Source: Schizochytrium sp. TIO01
Taxonomy: Eukaryota > Sar > Bigyra > Thraustochytrida > Thraustochytriidae
NCBI GenBank assembly: GCA_004764695.1
Contig: SMSO01000035.1
Location: 1,300,001-1,364,000, forward strand
Length of the DNA: 64,000 nucleotides
Reading direction: 5' to 3'
A program made the translations under genes and the position numbers. Shown in pieces: positions 33,409 to 42,900 of this stretch. Position 1 is the first letter of the stretch, and each line of letters opens with the position of its first letter. The notes under the pieces were generated by a model that saw only the letters and a program-made list of their open reading frames with translations, was not told the origin of the DNA and made no database searches.

Positions 33409-35202
33409 ATGCAGAAAACCCTGCCTCCACCCTTGTTTCAAGGCCAGGTAAAGACTCCTGAGCAGTGCAACGAGACAGTCAAAGAGTTCTTGGAAAATGA
33501 AGATAATATTCTCGACCCACAACTTCAGGAACTGGAAAGTCTTTATCAACATAAGCTTGTTTTTCAAGAATGTCAACTTCGCGAGCTGAGGGAAAAGCTT
33601 GATGACATAAAATGTGGACGAGAGGAGGATCGCGTCAGGTTTGCGGAAACACTTGCGGAAAAGGACAAAGAGCTTCGCGAGTCTATTGCTTCCCTTGAAG
33701 TCAAGCAAGAAGAGGATGAAAATGCAAGAGAAGAATACGGGGAATATATTCGAAAGCACTATGAATCTGTTGCAAAACAGGTAGAACAAGAACACTCTTT
33801 CGAAATTGCAACGTTGCATGCAAAAATTAATGAGTTTGAGCGCCGTCAAATAGATCGTAATATTTTACAAAAGCAGGCGAGTGAGATAGTCGAGTTAAAA
33901 CGCTCAGCCGAAATCATGCGCGGTGAACTGGCTAACCAAAAGTCAGAGTTCATTGCACAAATGGCCCAGAAAGATGCTGCACACGCTGCAAGATTAGCTG
34001 AGGAAACAAGAGATTTGCGGAATGCCAAAGAAACCCTTACTGAAGCTTTACAAAGTAAGACGATGGAGGCTGTGCATATGGCCCAAAAGGTTGAGAAATT
34101 AGCTGCTGATCGAAATGCATTACAGCACGCATTAGCGGAGGCAAATGAGAAGCTTGGCCCATTGGAGCGTGATATTGCACTCCTGCATCAGCAAGGAGAT
34201 CTTTATGAAACTGAACGCGTCCAAAATGCAGATAGTCTTGCAGGCTTAAATCACAAAATAAGTGAACTGAATACAAAAATTAAAAGTCAGGCTAATGCTC
34301 TTCAGAAAGAAAGGGCGATAATTCGCGTGCGTGAACAAAGTATTCTAAATTTTCAAAATGCACTGTATGAGCTTATGCATAGTGAAGAAAGGGACCAAGA
34401 GGGTCACTTAACGCATGGACTTCTTGAGCTTTACGACAACTTTGTTGCAGGCTCTGAGCTTGAAGCTACACTCGCGGACCCAGACGATGGCCATCTTGGA
34501 CCAGAAACACCTGCAAAATCTATTCAACAGAAACTTCCTGTCCTTGAATTTATGAGACAGCGTCAGGCACTGCAACGTGTAGTTCATTGTAAATCCCGAG
34601 ACGCCAAACGTGCCGAGAGCCAGCTAACACAGCATAAGAGAAATTCCCAGGCACAGCATGCGGTGCTTCTTGCGGACAATAAATCGCTACGACGTCGTTT
34701 AGTTTCGTTAGAGAGAAAAAATAGGCTTATTGAATCTCAGCTATTTCAAAGTAAGCAGCAAGTGGATCAACTGCGTCGTCGCCGCGGACTAACACAAGGT
34801 AAGAACCCAGTCACAAATGCTGGCCAAGCGCGAGTTACAATGATTGATGAAATCATTAACGACGCTCGATCCTGTGCCACGGGGAAGCTCCCCCCGGCAT
34901 CATCTGGAACTCAACCCCCTCCTACAGTTTCTAGTGTCATGAATCCTGCGTTGAATCAGCGAGCTACTGCATTGCAAAGTGAGGTTCAATCTATTTACGA
35001 TGAAGAAGAAGTGGGTTCTCCGCAGTGGACGATGGCTCCCCCTTCGCGTTCTTTAAGTACCTCAAATTTGCGTCAGAAGCAACCACCCATCAAGGCGAAG
35101 GTACCCAAGGTTACTACTAAATCCAACAAAGACCTTCTCGACAGCGATGACGATGAAACGCGACTACAAGACCCTCTTCAACCTTGGTCCCGTCTCCCAT
35201 AA
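33409..35202 (+). CDS. Coiled-coil protein, CFAP57 C-terminus-like
   Basis: A complete 597-residue frame from an ATG. Residues about 40-325 are nearly continuous coiled coil. Around 275-345 the chain has the order ISELNTKIKSQANALQKER, then a hydrophobic helix, then a short LLELYDNFV motif, a negatively charged break, and RQRQALQRVV at 383-392. A second coiled coil (about 395-460) contains LLADNKSLRRRLVSLERKN. That succession recalls the C-terminal half of CFAP57/WDR65, a component of ciliary inner dynein arm docking. The N-terminal WD40 propellers of CFAP57 are absent here. From 462 on the chain is disordered and Pro/Ser/Thr-rich. The assignment rests on remembered family layout and is tentative; a generic coiled-coil protein is the fallback. 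Confidence 0.8.
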   Translation: MQKTLPPPLFQGQVKTPEQCNETVKEFLENEDNILDPQLQELESLYQHKLVFQECQLRELREKLDDIKCGREEDRVRFAETLAEKDKELRESIASLEVKQEEDENAREEYGEYIRKHYESVAKQVEQEHSFEIATLHAKINEFERRQIDRNILQKQASEIVELKRSAEIMRGELANQKSEFIAQMAQKDAAHAARLAEETRDLRNAKETLTEALQSKTMEAVHMAQKVEKLAADRNALQHALAEANEKLGPLERDIALLHQQGDLYETERVQNADSLAGLNHKISELNTKIKSQANALQKERAIIRVREQSILNFQNALYELMHSEERDQEGHLTHGLLELYDNFVAGSELEATLADPDDGHLGPETPAKSIQQKLPVLEFMRQRQALQRVVHCKSRDAKRAESQLTQHKRNSQAQHAVLLADNKSLRRRLVSLERKNRLIESQLFQSKQQVDQLRRRRGLTQGKNPVTNAGQARVTMIDEIINDARSCATGKLPPASSGTQPPPTVSSVMNPALNQRATALQSEVQSIYDEEEVGSPQWTMAPPSRSLSTSNLRQKQPPIKAKVPKVTTKSNKDLLDSDDDETRLQDPLQPWSRLP

Positions 35203-35871
35203 CGTGGCGTCCTACGTTTGTCCTATTGTAAACTTTTTTATTTCTTTTACATCTTGACTCCCCTTTCTTTTTGAATGGCAAAAATCACACGTGAAAAGAA
35301 ACGGGAGAATGCAACTTTGTTACCCTTCTTTACATCTACTTTTCATGAGTGCCACCTATTTTCAAACTAGCACTAAACACTTGACAATTTATTGAGTTTT
35401 CTCGTGAATCAAGTGAAACAATCACCCAAAGTACTTATTAGTTTCGGGGCGGTATCAGTGGGGCTTCTTCACGCCGACGGTGGCGGGGATATGCTCACGA
35501 GCGGCCTTGGTGGCGAGCTGCTTACGGGGGGCTTGCCCCAAGTGGACCTGCGGGTGGTCTGCTGCGTACGGCCCATGGTTGGTTGCTTGGTTGCTTGGTT
35601 GCTTGGTTGCTTGGTTGCTTGGTTGCTTGGTTGCTTGGTTGCTTGGTTGCTGGAATACTTACGGGTTTGCTTGCTGGTTTGAACGACCTCACGCGGAATC
35701 TAATCGCCATACCGAGGAGAAAAAACTGAATTAAGCTAACCTAAGCTAGTCCTGTCACGTGGCATGATTATTCTTAGTGCTGACTTGTAAAAACTGCTCG
35801 AATCATTCGTATTTTACACAGGCATGCTGTGCCTTTCTCTGTGCTGCTAAGTGCGCCTCTGCTTTCAAATT
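35203..35871. other. Spacer with octanucleotide repeat
   Basis: A 3'-side spacer between the CFAP57-like gene and the minus-strand hypothetical gene. It contains the 8-bp tandem repeat at 35581-35650. The plus-strand frames that cross the repeat (Val-Ala-Trp-Leu-Leu-Gly-Cys-Leu periodicity) are products of it. Confidence 0.55.
35581..35650. repeat. GGTTGCTT octanucleotide tandem repeat
   Basis: About 8.75 perfect copies of an 8-bp unit; all frames crossing it are stop-free, explaining the overlapping spurious frames on both strands. Confidence 0.95.
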
Positions 35872-36300
35872 TCACACAGTTATGCTTGGCGTGAACGTTT
35901 CAAGGTTTGTGCTATATTCTTCTAAGTCGATGTCTGGCTCATCACTTCCTGCTGTGATACGCGAGGGCCCCACCAAGACCAAGTCGTCTTCGTCGGCACT
36001 GTTCGTGAAGTTCTCCCACGAGAATTTTACACGAAGCAAGTTGGAGAGCGCAAAGGGGCCAGTCACCGTCTGGTCGATACCTGAGTTCTCACGATCCAGG
36101 ACAGCGCTGAGATACGTTTTGGCGTACCGAGACGAAGAGTCACTCTGCACTTTGCGAGACGAAAGTTTCACAAACGGGACGATGGAGAGCTGCTTCTTTG
36201 GCCTACATGTAATGGTAACATCTACGGATTCACGATCGTAGGCAAGCGTCTTAAACTGCAGCCCCGACGGATGCTGGTAGGACTGTCCAAAAAGTTGCAT
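35872..36300 (-). CDS. Hypothetical protein, 142 aa
   Basis: The frame is open up to a TTG at 36354; the first ATG is at 36300 (Met-Gln-Leu-Phe-Gly-Gln-Ser). The sequence looks like a compact beta-rich domain: alternating hydrophobic strands such as SVDVTITCRP, LSIVPFVKLS, LSAVLDRE and LLRVKFSWENF. An acidic Asp/Glu-rich C-terminal tail follows (about 105-142). There is no signal or membrane segment. A stop-limited N-terminus and a plausible upstream continuation mean it may be the last exon of a spliced gene. I do not recognise the family. Confidence 0.45.
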   Translation of the reverse strand: MQLFGQSYQHPSGLQFKTLAYDRESVDVTITCRPKKQLSIVPFVKLSSRKVQSDSSSRYAKTYLSAVLDRENSGIDQTVTGPFALSNLLRVKFSWENFTNSADEDDLVLVGPSRITAGSDEPDIDLEEYSTNLETFTPSITV

Positions 36301-36999
36301 GCGAACACTACCCACACCCCTTCCCGCGGGATTTGGCAGCTGACGGGCGGTCAAATGTCAGCAGAATACTGCGATCATTTCCCACGGTGAACGAAGACAA
36401 ACTGGGCGCAAGGCGGCGTCTTGGCTAGTGGCAGCATCTATGTAGAACTAAGCCACAGCGCGGTACCCAGTAGGGCCCTTGAGAAGCAGGACACATATCT
36501 TGTCAAAAATCCACGATTCCACTCTTGATTCTCACACCATCCGCCAAGAAATCAAGGCCGCTCTGCCTCGTCCTCATTAGGAAATAGGAATAATTACTTT
36601 CATATCCGTTAAACAAAAAAATCAAAAAAGTCTCACTTAGAATTGTGTGCGATATCAAATGTATATGTTATTACTACAAAAAGGATTGTGAAGATACTGA
36701 AATCTTGTATCACTATTATTAGTGAAACCCATAAGGTAGTGTTATCACCTAAGCATAACTATTTACGTACCTACTATGCGCTCTCAAGTGCCAATCCAGG
36801 ATCCAAGAATCCTACTTTCGTATTTGAATCCTTCGTTGAACCTTTACTCGTTTCATTTCACACACGCAATGATGGCTACAAATGCGACCATAATTAGTCC
36901 CTGTGCTCCTTCTCATAGTAGTAGACCTCAAACTAAGGAAACTAGGTTGGGCAAGTTGGCAGAATCAGCTTGCCAGCCAAACGTAGAGCTTGCGGCAGA
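36301..36999. other. Spacer before the ARM-repeat gene
   Basis: About 700 bp, AT-rich after 36,580, containing the promoter of the large repeat gene. Short frames here start at non-ATG codons or run into the repeat gene in another frame. No supported gene. Confidence 0.5.
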
Positions 37000-39900
37000 A
37001 TGTCTCGACGGTCTCCCAGCCAAGAACGTGAAAGCTACATCGGAACCTTGAGACAAAACATCCCAAATGGACAAGCCCCAAATGATGCTTTTGCATTAGT
37101 TTCCCAAGCCTCTGTCGCAGAGGTCTTCTATCGCAAAATAGCTTCATTATTTCTAGGGATCATGCACCGTCGCCTTTCTGATACGACGTTTCTACGATAC
37201 GCGTGTGCTGAGCTATATCACCTTACTTGTAACAAAGTTCATCTTCGTGAAATTCTTTGTCAAGACCTCAACGCTGGTGCACTTATTCTTCAGGCCATGC
37301 ACAATCACCCTGAAGATGCCTTTTTACAACAGAACGCGTGTCGTGCGCTCTCAAGTATGGCTCTGCATAATTCCCAAAATCGTGAGATTCTTTGTCGAGA
37401 CCTCAACGCTGGTGCAGAAATTGTTGAGGCTATGCGCAATCATTGGGAAAATGTCAATCTACAACAAATCGCGTGTGCCGCGCTTCAGAACTTCACTTGC
37501 GATAGTGCTTGTAATTCTGAGATCCTCTGTCAAGGCCTCAACGCTGGTACAGTTATTGTTCAGGCTATGCGCAATCATTGGGAAAATGTCAATCTACAAC
37601 AAATCGCGTGTGCCGCGCTTCAGAACTTCACTTGCGATAGTGCTTGTAATTCTGAGATCCTCTGTCAAGGCCTCAACGCTGGTACAGTTATTGTTCAGGC
37701 CATGCACAATCACCCTGAAGATGCCTTTCTACAACAGAGCGCGTGTCGTGCGCTCTCGAATATGGCTCTGCATGATTCCCAAAATCGTGAGGTTCTTTGT
37801 CGAGACCTCAACGCTGGTGCAGAAATTGTTGAGGCTATGCGCAATCATTGGGAAAATGTCAATCTACAACAAATCGCGTGTGCCGCGCTTCAGAACTTCA
37901 CTTGCGATAGTGCTTGTAATTCTGAGATCCTCTGTCAAGGCCTCAACGCTGGTGCAGTCATTGGTCAGGCCATGCACAATCACCCTGGAGATGCCTTTCT
38001 ACAACAGAACGCGTGTGGGGCGCTCTCGAATATGGCTCTACTCAATTCCCGAAATCGTGAGGTTCTTTGTCTAGAGCTTAACGCTGGTGCAAAAATTGTT
38101 AAGGCCATGCACAACCACCCTGGAGATGCCTTTCTACAACAGAAGGCATGTGGTGCGCTTGAGAATATGGCTCGCGATAATGTTCCTATCGGTGAGATTC
38201 TTTGCCAAAAACTTGAAGCTGGTAAATACATTGTGGAGGCCATGTGCAGTCACCGTGCAGATGTTATTCTACAACAGAAGGCATGTGGTGCATTAATGCA
38301 ATTCGCTTTCAATAATGCTCAAAATAGCAAGATTCTTTGCCAAAAACTTGAAGCTGGTAAATACATTGTGGAGGCCATGTGCAGTCACCGTGCAGATGTT
38401 ATTCTACAACAGAAGGCATGTGGTGCGCTTGAGAATATGGCTCGCGATAATGTTCCTATCGGTGAGATTCTTTGCCAAAAACTTGAAGCTGGTAAATACA
38501 TTGTGGAGGCCATGTGCAGTCACCGTGCAGATGTTATTCTACAACAGAAGGCATGTGGTGCGCTAATGAAGTTTACTTCAGACAATACAGGTAATTGTGA
38601 AATTCTTTGCCAAAAGCTTGGGGCCGGTAAATACATCGTCTGGGCCATGCGCAACCACCGTAAGGATGCCATTGTACAACAGAACGCGTGTGATGCACTC
38701 TCGAATATGGCTCTGCTTAGTTCTCGAAATCGTGAGATTCTTTGTCAAAACCTCGCTTCTGGGGCAGACATTGTTGAAGCCATGCGCAATCACCGCAAAG
38801 ATGTCATCGTACAGCGGAACGCATGCAGTGCACTCTGGAGCTTTACGTGCAAGAATAGTCGTAACTCTGAGACTCTTTGTCAAGACCTCAGCGCCGGTGC
38901 AGACATTCTGGAGGCTATGCGCCATCACCGTGGAGATGCCATTCTACAACGGCACGCCTGTGGTGCGCTTCAGAACTTAACTTACAATAATGCTCGAAAT
39001 TGTGAGACGCTGTATCAAAATCTAAATGCTGCTGTAGACATTTTGGAGGCCATGCGCAAGCACCGTGAAGACGTCATTGTACAACAGAACACGTGTGGCA
39101 CGCTTCAGAACCTCACTTGCAAAAATGGTCATATCGATGATATTGTTTGTGAAAAGCTTGACTTTGGTGCAGACATTGTTGAAGCCATGCGCAAGCACCG
39201 TGAAGATGCCATTGTACAACAAAATGCGTGTGGAGTGCTTTGGAATATGACGCAGTATAATTCTCGAAATCGTGCGATCCTTTGCCAAAAGCTCAAAGCC
39301 GAAGAAGAGATTATATATGCCATGCGCAATCACCGTACAGATGTCATTGTACAACAGAACGCTTGTCGTGCGCTTTTGAGCTTTGCGGACGACAATGCTC
39401 AAAATAGTAAAACGATTTATCAAAAGCTCGACGCCGGTGAAGACATTGTTCAAGCCATGCGCAACCACGGTGAAGATGTTATTCTACAACAGAATGCGTG
39501 TGCTTTGCTTTGGAATATTGCAGTACAAAACTCTTCTAATAATAAGTTTCTTTGCCAAGAGCTCAAAGCTGGTAAATACATTGTGGAGGCAATGTGCAGT
39601 CACCGTGCAGATGTTATTCTACAACAGAAGGCATGTGGTGCACTAATGCAATTCGCTTTCAATAATGCTCAAAATAGCAAGATTCTTTGTCAAGAGCTCA
39701 ACGCTGGCGAATATATTGTTCAAGCCATGCGCAATCACCGTGGAGACACTATTCTACAACAGCAAGCATGTCGCGCACTTGAAAACATGGCTCGTGATAA
39801 TGCTGATAATCGTAAGATTCTCTGTCAAGAGCTCGACGCCGGCGCAGACATTGTTCAGGCCATGCGTAACTACCGTACAAATGCCATTCTACAACAGAAC

Positions 39901-42900
39901 GCATGCGGTGCACTGATGGAGTTTGCCCTGGAAAATGATCGGAATCGCGAGATTCTTTGTCGAAATCTCAGAGCTGGGGCAGACATTGTTCAGGCAATGC
40001 GCGACCACCATGGAGATACAATCGTACAACAGAAGGCGTGCGCAGCGCTCCAGAACATCTCTTACGGAAATGCTTCTATAGGTGAGAAGCTTTGTCAAGA
40101 GCTCAACGCTGGTACTGAAATTGTCAAGGCCATGCACAATCACCGCACAGACGTCGTCCTACAACAGAACGCGTGCGGTGCGCTTCAGAACATGGCTCAG
40201 CACAATTCTCGAAATCGTGAGATTCTTTGTCAAGAGCTCAACGCTGGGAAACACATTGTTGAGGCCATGCGCAACCATCGTGAAAATGCCGCACTACAGC
40301 AGAAAGCGTGCGGAGCACTTGAGAGCATGGCTCGTGATAATGCTCAAAATCTCGTGATTATTTACCAGACCCTCAACGCTGTTGAAGATATTGTTCAGGC
40401 CATGCGCAACCATCGTGAAGATGCTATAATACAACAGAGCGCATGTGCTTTGCTTCGGGATATTGCACTTCGAAACTCCTGGAATATTGCGTTTCTTCGC
40501 CAAGATCTCAACGCTGGCGCAGATATTGTTGAGGCCATGCGCAGACACCCTGGAGATGTCATTGTACAACAGAACGCATGCGCGGCACTTGTGAACATGG
40601 CTTGCAATAATGCGTCAATTGGTGAGATTCTTTGTCAAGAGCTCAACGCTGGCGCGAACGTTGTCCGGGCCATGCGCGATCATCCTGCAGACGTCATTCT
40701 ACAGCAAAATGCGTGTGGTGCGCTGATGAAGTTTACTTCTCACAATACTACTAATTGTGAGAAGCTTTGTGAAGAGCTCGGAGCTGGTAAAGACATTGTT
40801 GATGCCATGCGCAATCATCGTAGAGACATCATTGTGCAACAGAACGCGTGTGCCGCACTTGCGAACATGGCTCGCGATAATGCTTCTATTGCTACGAACC
40901 TTTGTCAAGAGCTCGGAGCTGGCGCAGACATTGTCCAGGCCATGCGCAAGTACCGTACAGACGCCATTCTGCAAATGTTTGCATGTGCGGCACTTGAGAA
41001 CATGGCTCGTGATAATGATGAAAATAAGAAGATTCTCTGTCAAGAGCTGAACGCAGGAGAAGATACTGTTAAGGCCATGCGCAACCATCGTGGAAATGCC
41101 ACACTACAGCAAAAGGCGTGCGGTGCACTTAAGAACATGGCACGTGATAATGCTCAAAATCTCACAATTATTCATCAAACCCTCCATGCTGGCACAGACA
41201 TTGTTGAGGCTATGCGCAATCATCGTGAAGATACCACTTTACAACAGAATGCATGTGCGTTGCTTTGGAATATTGCACTTCAAAACTCCTGGAATGGTGC
41301 GTTTCTTTGCCAAGCTCTCAACGCTGGCGAAGATATTGTTCAAGCCATGCGCAATCACCGTGGAGACACTATTCTACAACAGAATGCATGTAGCGCACTT
41401 GGAAATATGGCTCGTGATAATTTTGAAAATCAGAACATTCTCTGTCAAGAGCTGAACGCAGGAGAGGATACTGTTGAAGCCATGCGCAACCACCGTGCAG
41501 ATGTTATTCTACAACAGAAGGCATGCGCTGTACTAATGGAGTTTGCCTCAGAGAATGATTTTAACCGCAAGATTCTTTGTGAAATACATAGTGCTGGCGC
41601 AGACATTGTTCAAGCCATGCGCAATCACCGTGGAGACACTATTCTACAACAGCAAGCATGTCGCGCACTTGAAAACATGGCTCGTGATAATGCTGATAAT
41701 CGTAAGATTCTCTGTCAAGAGCTCGACGCCGGCGCAGACATTGTTCAGGCCATGCGTAACTACCGTACAAATGCCATTCTACAACAGAACGCATGCGGTG
41801 CACTGATGGAGTTTGCCCTGGAAAATGATCGGAATCGCGAGATTCTTTGTCGAAATCTCAGAGCTGGGGCAGACATTGTTCAGGCAATGCGCGACCACCA
41901 TGGAGATACAATCGTACAACAGAAGGCGTGCGCAGCGCTCCAGAACATCTCTTACGGAAATGCTTCTATAGGTGAGAAGCTTTGTCAAGAGCTCAACGCT
42001 GGTACTGAAATTGTCAAGGCCATGCACAATCACCGCACAGACGTCGTCCTACAACAGAACGCGTGCGGTGCGCTTCAGAACATGGCTCAGCACAATTCTC
42101 GAAATCGTGAGATTCTTTGTCAAGAGCTCAACGCTGGGAAACACATTGTTGAGGCCATGCGCAACCATCGTGAAAATGCCGCACTACAGCAGAAAGCGTG
42201 CGGAGCACTTGAGAGCATGGCTCGTGATAATGCTCAAAATCTCGTGATTATTTACCAGACCCTCAACGCTGTTGAAGATATTGTTCAGGCCATGCGCAAC
42301 CATCGTGAAGATGCTATAATACAACAGAGCGCATGTGCTTTGCTTCGGGATATTGCACTTCGAAACTCCTGGAATATTGCGTTTCTTCGCCAAGATCTCA
42401 ACGCTGGCGCAGATATTGTTGAGGCCATGCGCAGACACCCTGGAGATGTCATTGTACAACAGAACGCATGCGCGGCACTTGTGAACATGGCTTGCAATAA
42501 TGCGTCAATTGGTGAGATTCTTTGTCAAGAGCTCAACGCTGGCGCGAACGTTGTCCGGGCCATGCGCGATCATCCTGCAGACGTCATTCTACAGCAAAAT
42601 GCGTGTGGTGCGCTGATGAAGTTTACTTCTCACAATACTACTAATTGTGAGAAGCTTTGTGAAGAGCTCGGAGCTGGTAAAGACATTGTTGATGCCATGC
42701 GCAATCATCGTAGAGACATCATTGTGCAACAGAACGCGTGTGCCGCACTTGCGAACATGGCTCGCGATAATGCTTCTATTGCTACGAACCTTTGTCAAGA
42801 GCTCGGAGCTGGCGCAGACATTGTCCGGGCCATGCGTAATCACCGTACAGATGTCATCCTTCAACAGCGCGCGTGTGGTGCGCTACGAAACATGGCTCAG

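Noticed and set aside
35392-35734. Forward frames with Trp-Leu-Leu-Gly-Cys repeats resembling a membrane protein
   Set aside because: Encoded by the 8-bp tandem repeat and open in several frames at once.
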